Assembly: GCA_020072565.1 (NCBI GenBank)
Contig: JAIQGI010000003.1
Coordinates: forward strand, 186,001-250,000
Length of the DNA: 64,000 bases
Reading direction: 5' to 3'
DNA from: Terriglobia bacterium
GTDB taxonomy: Bacteria > Acidobacteriota > UBA6911
Part shown: in pieces, positions 26,620-36,002 of the stretch
Layout: each line of letters starts with the position of its first letter
Numbering within the stretch: the stretch's first letter is position 1
The notes under the pieces: model-generated
Told to the model about the DNA's origin: nothing
Seen by the model: the letters and a program-made list of their open reading frames with translations, nothing else
The model's database searches: none
Made by a program: the position numbers and the translations under genes

Positions 26620-27312
26620 TTACTTCTCATCCAGGCGCACAACTTCGACTCCCTTCGGTATCTTGAACTGAAACTGCCTGCTGTCGACCCTCACATTGGT
26701 CTTCAGGTTGTCAAACTCGAATTCAGACGTGTTTCCGGTGCGCTCGCGGATCACGATGCCGCGCAGGTCGTAACTGGCGCTGTCATACGCGATGACTACA
26801 TAGGCATAATCGGAGGCCGCGGCGCGGGGTGTGAGGCGAAGCCGGCTGGTCGCGCCGGCGTTGTATCCGGCAACGGATTCCCAGGAAACGTCGTAATTGC
26901 GACGAATATCCCCTTGGCCAAGCAGGAATTGAAGCGGTGTGCTGCGCAGGTCGTCTGCCGTGAAGTGCTGCACCAGGACCTGCCGGTCTTCCGGCATGTA
27001 AAGGTAGGTGTCGCGCCCGTCGGCGACAAACAGCTTCACCTCGGGGTTCCGATATTCCCAGCGCATCAGGCCCGGCTTCTTCATGAATACGGTTCCAGAT
27101 TCCGTCTGGTTCACCGCCGGGGCGCGGTAAGTCTGCCTGAATTCGGCACTGATGGAGTCGACCGTCGCGTAGCGCCGCTGCAGTCCCGCGATCGCCGCCG
27201 CAAGATCGCCCTGTGCATACAATCCCGGACTCGCGAAGGAGACCGCGAGCCCGCAAATGATGCAGCCCACAGCCAGGTATCGAAACGGGTGAAACTTCAA
27301 TCGGGATTCCAT
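26620..27312 (-). CDS. lolA: Outer-membrane lipoprotein carrier protein LolA
   Basis: A 230-residue periplasmic chaperone that carries lipoproteins from LolCDE to the outer membrane. A signal sequence (FRYLAVGCIICGLAVSFASPG) is followed by the LolA core: ISAEFRQTY, GTVFMKKPGLMRWEY and DGRDTYLYMPEDRQVLVQ, all diagnostic, and FEFDNLKTNVRVDSRQFQFK near the end. Its presence implies a diderm envelope. Two identical 18-base palindromic repeats lie just upstream. Start at the ATG 27312, with weak spacing signals. It lies between lspA and suhB on the same strand. Confidence 0.94.
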   Translation of the reverse strand: MESRLKFHPFRYLAVGCIICGLAVSFASPGLYAQGDLAAAIAGLQRRYATVDSISAEFRQTYRAPAVNQTESGTVFMKKPGLMRWEYRNPEVKLFVADGRDTYLYMPEDRQVLVQHFTADDLRSTPLQFLLGQGDIRRNYDVSWESVAGYNAGATSRLRLTPRAAASDYAYVVIAYDSASYDLRGIVIRERTGNTSEFEFDNLKTNVRVDSRQFQFKIPKGVEVVRLDEK

Positions 27313-27342
27313 TTTGAAATCTGCGCCGAAATGCCCTGGAAA

Positions 27343-27398
27343 GCGGCGTCATGCCGCCGCTGCTTCATTCAATCGCAAAGGCGGCGTCATGCCGCCGC
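27343..27398. repeat. Two identical 18-base GCGGCGTCATGCCGCCGC repeats
   Basis: Copies at 27343-27360 and 27381-27398 are identical, 38 bases apart, and each can fold on itself (GCGGC / GCCGC). They fill most of the lspA-lolA gap and may act as attenuators or a small mobile palindrome. Confidence 0.75.
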
Positions 27399-27407
27399 AC
27401 ACCATAG

Positions 27408-27917
27408 TCATTGCTGGAGGGGATCGGCTCCCTCGCGGCTTACATCCTGGTCCGGGTGCCTCAGGGTATCGATCAGCAGCAAGGCGATGCCGATCGTGAT
27501 CGCGCTGTCGGCAAGGTTAAAGGTCGGCCAATAAAAGCGATTCCTGATGTGAACCTCGATAAAGTCCACTACGGAGCCGCGCATGAGCCGATCGGTAAAA
27601 TTGCCCAAAATTCCCCCCATGGTCACGGCCAACGCCGCCTGCAGAAGCACACGCTCCAACGGCATGCGCATGCTGTAGATCATGATCACCACTACGGCAG
27701 CCACCGCCAGACTCGCTAACAGGTACGGCTTCCAGGTCGACTGGGGATCCTGGAAAAGGCCGAATGCCACGCCGGAATTGAGTACAAAGGAAAAGCGAAG
27801 AAAACCGGGGATGATCTCGATGCTCCCGTGCGGGTCAATCGTCGTACTGACGAGGTACTTCGTCAGATGGTCAAGCACCAGAACCACCAGCGTCACCAGG
27901 ATAAACTTGCTCCTCAT
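27408..27917 (-). CDS. lspA: Lipoprotein signal peptidase (signal peptidase II)
   Basis: A 169-residue membrane aspartic protease that cleaves the signal peptide of prolipoproteins. Four hydrophobic helices are visible. The catalytic Asp residues are Asp118 (GSVVDFI) and Asp137 (FNLADSAI), and NSGVAFGLF and GGILGNFTDR are the other conserved motifs. The C-terminal tail of about 20 residues is hydrophilic. It sits 33 bases after ileS, a common ileS-lspA order. Together with LolA and the amidohydrolase lipoprotein at 60948 it indicates active lipoprotein export. Confidence 0.96.
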   Translation of the reverse strand: MRSKFILVTLVVLVLDHLTKYLVSTTIDPHGSIEIIPGFLRFSFVLNSGVAFGLFQDPQSTWKPYLLASLAVAAVVVIMIYSMRMPLERVLLQAALAVTMGGILGNFTDRLMRGSVVDFIEVHIRNRFYWPTFNLADSAITIGIALLLIDTLRHPDQDVSREGADPLQQ

Positions 27918-27950
27918 CGCGTCATCACCCGGGAAGGATAGCCGGCCCCC

Positions 27951-30764
27951 TCAGCCATACATCTCTCTGACATGCACCACGCAGCGCTCGCAGATCGTGG
28001 GAAGGTCGGCATCCTTGCCCACCTCGACGGAATAGTTCCAGCAGCGTTCGCACTTCTCACCTTGCGCGCGTCCCACATCGACTCGCAACTCAGTCCCGGG
28101 CTCGTCGACCACTTCCGTCTGGGAAACAATGAAGATGTAGCGCAGATCCTCGGCTTGCCGGCGCAGCAATGCGGCAGTGTCCCCGCCGGCATGGATGGTC
28201 ACGCGCGCTTCGAGCGAGTTCCCGATCGCCCCGGTCTTTCGGAATTCCTCCAGCGCTTTCGACACCGCCTGCCGCACTTCGAGCAGCCGGTCCCACGCAG
28301 CCACCAGATCCTCCCGGTCATGATTGGCTTCATATTCCGGAAACAGCAGCAGGTGAACCGAGGCGGGCCGGTCCTGCCAGCTGCGCCCCTCATACATCGC
28401 GCTGAAGATCTCCTCTGCGGTGAAGGGCAGTATCGGCGCGATCAGGCGCGTGAAAGCATCCAGAACATGCCACAACGCCGTCTGGGCCGAGCGCCTCGAA
28501 ACCGATCGGGTCGCGTGCGTATAAAGCCGGTCCTTCAGGATATCGAGGTAAAAGGCCGACAGGTCCACGGTACAGAAATTGTACAGGGCGCTGTAGACGA
28601 GGTGGAACTGGTAGTCCTCATAACCCTTGACGCATCTCTTGATCAGCCGCGCCGTACGCGCCAACACCCAGCGATCAATCTCGAGCATCTGCTCATAGGC
28701 AACCGCGTCGCGATCCGGATCAAAACGGGCGTGCCGGGGATCGTGTTGGTTGCTCAGATTCCCGAGCATGAAGCGGGCGGTGTTCCTGATCTTCCGATAG
28801 GCTTCCCTGAGCCGCTCGAACAACTCGTCGAAGATACGGAGATCCTCGACATGGTTCACCGAACTCACCATGAGCCGCGTCACTTCGGCACCTTGCTCCT
28901 TGACCAGTTCGCTGGGATCCATGCCGATGCCTTTGGACTTGGACATGGCCCGCCCCTCGGCATCGAGCGCCCAGCCGTGGGTAATGGATGCGCGATAGGG
29001 AGACGCGTCCTTCAATGCCACGCCGACCAGGAGTGAGCTCTGAAACCAGCCACGGTACTGGTCGCCCCCTTCAATGTAAAGATCGGATGGCCAGGGGAGA
29101 TCTTCCCGGTGCCCCAGGGCCGCCAAATGGCTGCCCCCGGATTCGAACCAGACGTCGATGATGTTCATATCCTTGCGGAAACCCCGGCCGCCGCACTTTC
29201 CGCAAACGGTTCCCTCGGGCAGCAACTCCTCCGCCTTGCGGATGTACCAGCTGTCGGCGCCCTCGCGGCTGAATATGCCGGCGACATGATCGATAGTCCT
29301 TTTTTCGAGTAGGATCTCGCCGCAGCCCTCGCAGTAAAACGCAATGATCGGCACGCCCCAGTCGCGTTGGCGCGAGATGCACCAATCGGGACGATCCTTC
29401 ACCATGTTGCCGATGCGTTCCTCGCCCCAGGCCGGAATCCAGCGCACCGTCCGGATCACTTCGAGCACGCGCGCGCGGAAACCCTTGTGGTCCAGCGCGA
29501 TGAACCACTGCGGAGTGGCTCGGAACAGTACCGGATTGTGGCAGCGCCAGCAGTGCGGGTAGGTGTGGCTGAATGGCTCGGAATGGAGCAGCAGGCCCAG
29601 ATTGCGCAGATGCTCGACGATCCTGGGATTGGCCTCGAAGACAGGCATGCCGCCGAATTTCTCCACCTCAGGCACGAAACGGCCATCGTCGTCGACCGGA
29701 CAGTAGATATCCATCCCGTACGCGACACCGGTGAGATAGTCCTCGTAGCCGTGGCCGGGCGCCGTATGCACACAACCGGTCCCCGCATCCAACGTTACAT
29801 AGTCGGCAAGCACGAGAAGTGATTCGCGGTTCAGGAACGGATGCCGCGCCTTACGCCGCTCGAGCACCTTGCCGCGGAAACGGGAGACTTCCTGCACCTG
29901 CTGCCAGCCGCAGGCTTGCGCGACGGGCTTCAATAACTCCGTCGCAATGATGTATCCCTTTCCATCGACGCGCACCGCGGAGTATTCAAAATCAGGATGA
30001 ACCGCTATCGCCAGGTTCGCCGGCAGTGTCCAGGGCGTCGTGGTCCAGATCACGATGGCCCAATCACCCCCTGCCAGCCTGGGATCGATGTCAGAGAGAT
30101 CCGACTCCATCGGAAATGCCACATAGATGGAGGGGCTGATGTCGTCCTCATACTCCACTTCCGCCTCTGCAAGTGCGGTCTTGCAGCTCATGCACCAGTG
30201 CACCGGCTTTTGGCCCTTGTAGACCATCCCCTTTTCGACAAACCCTCCGAAAGCGCGCGCAATTTCAGCTTCATAGGAGTGGCTCATGGTCAGGTAGGGA
30301 TGCTCCCACTCTCCAAACACCTCCAGCCGCTTGAATCCATCGCGCTGAACCTCAATGTACTTTTCCGCATACCTGCGGCATTCCTTGCGCACCTCGACCT
30401 TGGTCATCGCCGCTTTCTTCGATCCGAGAGTCTGATCGACCTTGATTTCGATCGGCAGCCCATGACAATCCCAACCGGGCAGGTAGGGAGCGTCAAAGCC
30501 CATCATGGTGCGCGATTTGACAATGATGTCCTTGAGTATCTTGTTGATCGCCGTGCCCATGTGGATGGCCCCGTTCGCGTAGGGCGGTCCATCATGCAGG
30601 ATATAGGAAGGACAACCTTCCCGCGCGGCACGGATTTTCCCGTAGATGTCGATGTCATCCCAGTGCTTCAGCATCGTCGGCTCCCGCTGCGGCAGGTTTG
30701 CCTTCATGCTGAAGGAGGTCTTCGGCAGGTTCAGCGTGTTCTTGATTTCCGGTGGCGGTTGCAC
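27951..30764 (-). CDS. ileS: Isoleucyl-tRNA synthetase
   Basis: About 937 residues; it charges tRNA-Ile with editing of valine. The Rossmann motif reads GAIHMGTAINKILKD (HIGH replaced by HMGT, a tolerated variant) and the KMSKS loop reads RAMSKSKGIGMDP. The editing domain segment TTTPWTLPANLAIAV is intact and a C-terminal zinc ribbon C-ERC...CERC is present. Start uncertain: a GTG at 30764 has TTTGGAG eight bases upstream, while a TTG at 30779 extends it by five residues. TATAGT-like sequences lie about 40 bases upstream on the minus strand. First gene of the ileS-lspA-lolA-suhB run. Confidence 0.95.
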   Translation of the reverse strand: MQPPPEIKNTLNLPKTSFSMKANLPQREPTMLKHWDDIDIYGKIRAAREGCPSYILHDGPPYANGAIHMGTAINKILKDIIVKSRTMMGFDAPYLPGWDCHGLPIEIKVDQTLGSKKAAMTKVEVRKECRRYAEKYIEVQRDGFKRLEVFGEWEHPYLTMSHSYEAEIARAFGGFVEKGMVYKGQKPVHWCMSCKTALAEAEVEYEDDISPSIYVAFPMESDLSDIDPRLAGGDWAIVIWTTTPWTLPANLAIAVHPDFEYSAVRVDGKGYIIATELLKPVAQACGWQQVQEVSRFRGKVLERRKARHPFLNRESLLVLADYVTLDAGTGCVHTAPGHGYEDYLTGVAYGMDIYCPVDDDGRFVPEVEKFGGMPVFEANPRIVEHLRNLGLLLHSEPFSHTYPHCWRCHNPVLFRATPQWFIALDHKGFRARVLEVIRTVRWIPAWGEERIGNMVKDRPDWCISRQRDWGVPIIAFYCEGCGEILLEKRTIDHVAGIFSREGADSWYIRKAEELLPEGTVCGKCGGRGFRKDMNIIDVWFESGGSHLAALGHREDLPWPSDLYIEGGDQYRGWFQSSLLVGVALKDASPYRASITHGWALDAEGRAMSKSKGIGMDPSELVKEQGAEVTRLMVSSVNHVEDLRIFDELFERLREAYRKIRNTARFMLGNLSNQHDPRHARFDPDRDAVAYEQMLEIDRWVLARTARLIKRCVKGYEDYQFHLVYSALYNFCTVDLSAFYLDILKDRLYTHATRSVSRRSAQTALWHVLDAFTRLIAPILPFTAEEIFSAMYEGRSWQDRPASVHLLLFPEYEANHDREDLVAAWDRLLEVRQAVSKALEEFRKTGAIGNSLEARVTIHAGGDTAALLRRQAEDLRYIFIVSQTEVVDEPGTELRVDVGRAQGEKCERCWNYSVEVGKDADLPTICERCVVHVREMYG

Positions 30765-30856
30765 GTGCAAGATCTCCAAAACATAAATCTTATACTATAT
30801 CAAAAGAATAGCCCATTCACGCCCGGGATTCTGCGCAAAACCGGGATTCAGACCGT

Positions 30857-30922
30857 GGGGAAAAAGCCGGCGCCGAATGACACGGCAAGGCACAACCGCA
30901 TCCAAAAAAATCTCAACGCAGA
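30857..30922 (-). repeat. Composite dispersed repeat, minus-strand copy
   Basis: The 30880-30922 part is an inverted, divergent copy of the CTGCGTTGAG...GATGC element at 19691 and 36701. The adjoining 30857-30884 part matches 43989-44017 (GGGGAAAAAGCCGGC and GAATG then CAC), so the element family is longer than the 49-base core. Confidence 0.6.
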
Positions 30923-31023
30923 CATCTTGAGATCACAGAGACCACGGGCCACCCGGATTTCTCGGTGTCTGCCGCCCCCGTGTAGCGCCGGCTTCCCCGG
31001 ACTGCTCATACTCCCACTCATAT

Positions 31024-31052
31024 TTGACAATCTATCGCTCAGATTTTATTAG
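31024..31052 (+). promoter_or_regulatory. hsp20 promoter with TTGACAAT-N6-CTCAGAT box
   Basis: TTGACA at 31024-31029, 17-base spacer, TATTAG at 31047-31052. TTGACAAT and CTCAGAT are separated by six bases and recur with the same spacing at 31579 before the second hsp20 gene, which supports a shared regulatory element. Confidence 0.6.
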
Positions 31053-31104
31053 ATGCGCGTAGTCAATGAGGATTGGACCAAATGACGAGGAGGAGGAAAA
31101 AATC

Positions 31105-31569
31105 ATGGTGATCAGAATTGCGGGAGCCAGCCACAGCCCCCAGACCGAGCATGAGCAGAACCAGGCCCCCACCCCATTTCGCCTGTTTGAGGATATGTTC
31201 AACAACTGGGCAATGCAGAGTGCCTTCGCCCGCAGACGCGAAAACTCGAAACCCCCGGTCGATATTTGGGAAAAAGACAATAAGATAATTATACGCACTG
31301 AGATACCAGGCGTCAGCGACGAAGATATTGACCTCAGACTCGACGGCAGGACTCTGACCATCAAGGGTGAAAGAAAACCCGAACCTGAAGGTTCCGGCTT
31401 CAGTTACCATCAAGTCGAAGGCTGCTACGGCACCTTCAGCCGTTCTTTCGACCTGCCGGATTCGGTGGATGCCGAGAAGATTTCCGCAGCCTATAACAAC
31501 GGGGTATTAGTAATCACGGTCCCACAGAAACCCGAAAACAAACCCCGCACTATCAAAGTTAACGCTTGA
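31105..31569 (+). CDS. Small heat shock protein Hsp20 (alpha-crystallin family)
   Basis: A 154-residue holdase. The alpha-crystallin domain runs from PPVDIWEKDNKIIIRTEIPG to NNGVLVITVPQKPE, with the conserved A-x-x-x-NGVL-x-I motif as AAYNNGVLVITV, and it ends in the basic extension KPRTIKVNA. The ATG at 31105 has GAGGAGGAGG upstream. The N-terminal arm (about 45 residues) is rich in Gln/Asn/Phe. It sits first in a proteostasis cluster and has its own promoter. The following homologue is about half identical in the core by eye. Confidence 0.94.
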   Translation: MVIRIAGASHSPQTEHEQNQAPTPFRLFEDMFNNWAMQSAFARRRENSKPPVDIWEKDNKIIIRTEIPGVSDEDIDLRLDGRTLTIKGERKPEPEGSGFSYHQVEGCYGTFSRSFDLPDSVDAEKISAAYNNGVLVITVPQKPENKPRTIKVNA

Positions 31570-31578
31570 AGCACACAT

Positions 31579-31607
31579 TTGACAATAAGACACTCAGATC
31601 TTACATT
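31579..31607 (+). promoter_or_regulatory. Second hsp20 promoter with the same TTGACAAT-N6-CTCAGAT box
   Basis: TTGACA at 31579-31584 and TACATT at 31602-31607 with a 17-base spacer. It begins ten bases after the stop of the first hsp20 gene, so each hsp20 is independently driven. The box sequence and spacing equal those at 31024. Confidence 0.6.
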
Positions 31608-31663
31608 GGTTTTACCGGGATGGGAACCCGGGAGAGATGAGAAAGGAAAAGGAGGAAAGCAAA

Positions 31664-32116
31664 ATGAGATTGATTCCTTATGTTAGGAGAAGTGAGACGC
31701 CTTCAAGGATTTGGCCTGAGACTACCTCGTTTTTTGAGGATTTTTTCAATGATCCGTTCCTCTCATCGGTCACCAGGCCGAGCGAGAGATGGCTGCCGGC
31801 CGTGGACATTCTCGAGAAAGAAGGAAACTTGATTCTGCGCGCGGAAGTTCCCGGCGTCAACGAAAAGGACATCGACCTGAAGCTCGAAGGCAACGTCTTG
31901 ATCCTCAAGGGGGAGAAGAAGCTGGAAAACGAGGAAGAGCGCAACAATTATCATCGCATGGAGAGCTTCTACGGTTCGTTTACCCGTTCCTTCACGCTCC
32001 CCGATTCGGTGGACCGTGATCACATCAAGGCTGATTATAAGAACGGCATTCTGGTGATCACGATACCGCAGAAGCCTGAGGTCCGGCCCCGCGAGATTCC
32101 GGTCAGTACCAAGTAA
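31664..32116 (+). CDS. Small heat shock protein Hsp20 (alpha-crystallin family)
   Basis: A 150-residue paralogue of the preceding gene. The core LPAVDILEKEGNLILRAEVP leads into KDIDLKLEGNVLILKGEKKL, and the terminal strand has YKNGILVITIPQKPE. The N-terminal arm differs (SRIWPETTSFFEDFFNDPFL), so the two likely form distinct oligomers or have different clients. The ATG at 31664 follows AGGAGG. A strong terminator-like hairpin lies 68 bases downstream, separating it from clpB. Confidence 0.94.
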   Translation: MRLIPYVRRSETPSRIWPETTSFFEDFFNDPFLSSVTRPSERWLPAVDILEKEGNLILRAEVPGVNEKDIDLKLEGNVLILKGEKKLENEEERNNYHRMESFYGSFTRSFTLPDSVDRDHIKADYKNGILVITIPQKPEVRPREIPVSTK

Positions 32117-32183
32117 ATGCCGGCCAGGTGCGCGGAGGGCAACCGGCGAGGGGCCTAAGGAAATCCCGTATCGGTCTCAGAGC

Positions 32184-32218
32184 GTGGCTCCCTGAAGTCC
32201 GGGGAGCCACTTCCATTT
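32184..32218 (+). terminator. Intrinsic terminator after the second hsp20 gene
   Basis: GTGGCTCCC (32184-32192) pairs perfectly with GGGAGCCAC (32202-32210) around a nine-base loop; a T-rich TTCCATTT follows. No gene overlaps it. Confidence 0.7.
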
Positions 32219-32326
32219 GATGACGAGTGATGAGTAGCGAATAATGAATGAGCAACGACGTTACGGATCGCCTTTCAACTGAGAACCGTCACCCGTCAAC
32301 CCGCGCCGGTCGATAGGGATATAGTT

Positions 32327-34928
32327 ATGATCCAATTTGACAAGCTCACCATCAAAGGACAGGAAGCATTGCAGGCCGCACAGAATCTGGCCGGGGCGCA
32401 GCAACAGCCTCAGCTGGAACCGGAACATCCATCTGCTGGACGCCCTGATCCAACAGGAGGAAGGTATTGTTACGCCGCTGCTGCGCAAACTCGGCGTGGG
32501 ACCCGAGAGCCTGCACCAGGAACTGGTGACGCACTTTTCGTCACTCCCCAAGGTCCAGGGCGGTCAGATTTCCCTGTCGCCGAGGCTTGACACCGTGTTT
32601 CGCCAGGCGCAGGCCGAGGCCGATCAATTCAAGGACGAGTACATTTCCACCGAGCATCTGCTATTGGGACTGGCCGGAGACGACGGCTTTGCGGGCCGGC
32701 TCCTGCGCGGGCGCGGGGTCAGCCGTGCGGAGATTTTGAAGGTGCTGGTCTCGATCCGCGGCAGCCAGCGGGTGACGGACCCTAACGCGGAGGAAAGATA
32801 TCAGGCGCTCAAGCGCTATGCGCGCGACTTGACGGATCTGGCCCGGCGGGGAAAGCTGGATCCGGTCATCGGCCGCGATGACGAAATCCGCAGAGTGATG
32901 CAGGTCCTGTCGCGCCGGACGAAGAATAACCCGGTGCTGATCGGAGAGCCGGGCGTCGGCAAGACCGCGATCGTGGAAGGACTTGCCCAGCGCATCGTGG
33001 CCGGAGATGTCCCCGAGACGCTCAAGAAAAAGCAGATGGTGGCTCTGGACCTCGGAGGCATGCTGGCAGGCGCAAAATATCGCGGTGAATTCGAGGACCG
33101 CCTCAAAGCCGTGCTGCGCGAGATCGAGGACTCGGCCGGGTCCATCATCCTTTTCATCGATGAGCTGCACACGCTGGTCGGAGCCGGGGCTGCCGAGGGT
33201 GCGATCGACGCGTCCAACATGCTGAAGCCTCCGCTGGCGCGGGGCGAACTCCGCTGCATCGGCGCGACCACATTGAATGAGTACAAGAAACATATCGAGA
33301 AGGATGCGGCGCTCGAACGGCGTTTCCAGCCCATATACGTCGGCGAGCCCTCCGTCGAAGACACGATCGCGATCCTGCGCGGCCTCAAGGAAAAATACGA
33401 GGTCCATCATGGCGTGCGCATCACCGACTCCGCGCTGGTGGCTGCCGCCACCCTGTCGCACCGCTATATCGCGGACCGTTTCCTCCCGGACAAGGCAGTC
33501 GATCTCGTCGATGAGGCGGCTTCCCGCCTGCGGATTGAAATCGACAGCATGCCTGTGGAGATCGACGAGGTGGAACGGCGGATCACCCAGCTGGAAATCG
33601 AGCGCCAGGCGTTATCCAAGGAAAAGGACAAGGCCGCACGGGAACGGCTCACAAACCTCAATGCCGAGCTGACCGAGCTGCGCGAAAAGAGTGCCCGAAT
33701 GAAGCTCCACTGGCAGCAGGAACGGGAAGTCATCGGCTCCATCCGGTCTCTCAAGGAGCGCATCGAACAGGTGAAAGCGGAGGGGCAGAAGGCGGAGCGC
33801 ATCGGAGATCTCGGCAAGGCAGCCGAGCTTCGTTACGGGACGCTGGTCCAGCTGGAGAAGGAACTCGCCGGACAGAATGTACGCCTGGCCAAGCTGCAAA
33901 CCGGCCAGAAGTTCCTGAAGGAGGAGGTCGACGAGGAGGACATCGCCGAAGTCGTGGCCAAATGGACCGGCATACCGGTCAGCAAGATGCTCGAGGGAGA
34001 GCTCCAGAAACTGGTGCATATGGAAGACCGCCTGCGGACGCGAGTGCTGGGGCAGGATGAGGCGCTGTCGGCGGTAGCGGGCGCCATTCGTCGGGCGCGC
34101 GCGGGTCTGCAGGATGCCAGGAAGCCGATGGGCTCGTTCATCTTCCTTGGTCCGACCGGCGTCGGCAAGACTGAACTGGCGCGGGCGCTGGCGGAGTTCC
34201 TGTTCGATGACGAGCACTCCATGGTGCGCATCGACATGTCCGAATACATGGAGAAGCACTCCGTCGCCCGCATGATCGGAGCGCCGCCGGGATATGTGGG
34301 TTACGAAGAGGGCGGATTCCTGACGGAGGCCATCCGGCGCCGCCCCTACGCGGTCATATTGTTCGATGAGATCGAGAAGGCTCACCCGGATGTCTTCAAC
34401 ATCCTGCTGCAGATCCTTGATGACGGACGTCTGACTGACGGGAAAGGGAGAACCGTCGATTTCCGAAACACTGTCATCATCATGACCTCCAACATCGGGA
34501 GTCAATGGATTAGCGAAGCATCGGGAGATCTCGATTCCGTAATGACGCAGGTGATGGAGAGTCTCAGGCACACCTTTCGTCCCGAATTCCTCAATCGCGT
34601 CGACGACGTCATTGTCTTCCGCCGATTGACGCCGGAGTTGATCGAGGGGATTGTGCACCTGCAGATCTCGATCCTCGAAAAAATGTTGGCTCAGAAAGAT
34701 CTTAAACTTGACGTCCGTCCGGGTGCCGTAAAGATGCTGGCCAAGGAGGGGTATGATCCGGTGTACGGGGCGAGGCCACTCAAGCGCCTGATCCAGAAGA
34801 AGATACAGGATAAGATGGCCATGATGCTACTAAACGGAGAAATCCGGTCCGGCGAAACCATCCGCATCGACTGCGATGCGAAATCCGGCGAGCTCACCTT
34901 CTCCCCTGCCCCGACGGAGCGAGCATGA
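32327..34928 (+). CDS. clpB: ATP-dependent chaperone ClpB, with an N-terminal frameshift
   Basis: Hsp100 disaggregase of about 866 residues if the frames are joined. The first 34 residues ([20 protein letters not shown]... to LEPEH) read in one frame from the ATG at 32327; from about 32429 the family sequence [17 protein letters not shown] continues in the next frame. One extra base in the CCAT at 32429-32432 explains the break. The rest is intact: Walker A GEPGVGKT near residue 206, a coiled-coil middle domain, and second Walker A GPTGVGKT near 608. As read, the protein would have to start downstream and lose part of its N domain, as natural short ClpB forms do. It sits in the proteostasis cluster. 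Confidence 0.9.
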
Positions 34929-35069
34929 GAGCCTCGGAGCATACGAGCAAGCTCGCGCTCGTGCTTCCAGGCTTCCGGCAAGTCGCGACGGTGCCATCAG
35001 GTAGTGACAAACTGCTGCCCCCAAGCATAGTCAGGTGGCCGGTTATATGGTAAAATGAGAGGTGTTATG

Positions 35070-35909
35070 ATGAATAATCTCAAGACGGTACTGTTACTCG
35101 GTCTCCTCACAGGGATCATCCTGTTTCTTGGCAGCCTCTGGGGCGAGCGGGGAATAACTATAGCCTTAGTTTTTTCCGTGCTCATAAATTTCGGGAGTTA
35201 TTTCTTCTCCGATAAGATCGCGCTGAGCATGTATGGTGCCAAACCCGTAAGTCGCGAGGAAGCACCCCGTCTGTACTCAATTCTCGATTTACTGTGCGCG
35301 CGAAGCGCCTTGCCGATGCCCAAGGTCTACCTGATCCCGACAGATTCTCCGAACGCTTTTGCCACGGGACGCAACCCGCAGCACGCGTCGGTGGCGGTCA
35401 CTGAAGGGGCCTTGCGGCTTCTGGATGAGAATGAGCTGCAAGGAGTACTGGCCCACGAACTCTCACACGTAAAGAATCGTGACATCCTGATCAGCAGCAT
35501 CGCTGCGACCATAGCCGGCATCATCATGTGGGTTGCGAACATGGCCCGATTCGCCATGATCTTTGGCGGATCCCGGGATCGCGAGGAAGGTGGGGGTGGC
35601 TTGGGTGGCCTGGTTACCATTATCGTGGCCCCGATTGCCGCGATGCTGATCCAGCTGTGGATCTCCCGGACGCGCGAGTACGAAGCAGACCACAGCGGCG
35701 CCGGCATGGCGGGGAATCCTTACGGCCTGGCTTCCGCACTGCAGAAGCTCGAAAACTACTCCAAGCGTATTCCGATGGAGGCCTCCCCAAGCACGGCGCA
35801 TATGTTTATAGTGCATCCGTTCTCGGGCGGTGGCATGATGAATCTCTTCAGCACCCACCCGCCGATTCAAAAGCGAGTCGAACGTCTTCTGGGAAGAAAC
35901 ACGCAATAA
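35070..35909 (+). CDS. htpX: Membrane metalloprotease HtpX (M48 family)
   Basis: A 279-residue zinc protease that degrades misfolded membrane proteins. HELSH is the zinc motif (VLAHELSHVKNRD), the third ligand Glu is in REYEADHSGAGMAG, and four hydrophobic segments are present. Two adjacent ATGs at 35067 and 35070 follow AGAGGTG; the second is better spaced. Its position between clpB and grpE completes a stress-protein block. Confidence 0.94.
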   Translation: MNNLKTVLLLGLLTGIILFLGSLWGERGITIALVFSVLINFGSYFFSDKIALSMYGAKPVSREEAPRLYSILDLLCARSALPMPKVYLIPTDSPNAFATGRNPQHASVAVTEGALRLLDENELQGVLAHELSHVKNRDILISSIAATIAGIIMWVANMARFAMIFGGSRDREEGGGGLGGLVTIIVAPIAAMLIQLWISRTREYEADHSGAGMAGNPYGLASALQKLENYSKRIPMEASPSTAHMFIVHPFSGGGMMNLFSTHPPIQKRVERLLGRNTQ

Positions 35910-36002
35910 CGGAGTGCGCACCCGGGTCTCTGCAGCGTGGGGATTGAAGGCGGGGACTCCTATAGCGCCTCATCGCGAGCCATACCGGGGGGTAGAGTAA
36001 TC

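Larger units (their letters stand above)
30765..31104. other. Divergent intergenic region between ileS and hsp20
   Basis: It contains TATA-rich DNA upstream of ileS (30783-30800) and minus-strand copies of two dispersed repeats: GGGGAAAAAGCCGG at 30857-30870 and the CTGCGTTGAG element at 30880-30922. The hsp20 promoter is at 31024-31052. No RNA gene is seen. Confidence 0.6.

Noticed and set aside
27343-27398. CRISPR-like direct repeats
   Set aside because: Only two copies with a 20-base gap, and each copy is itself palindromic; no Cas genes in the window.
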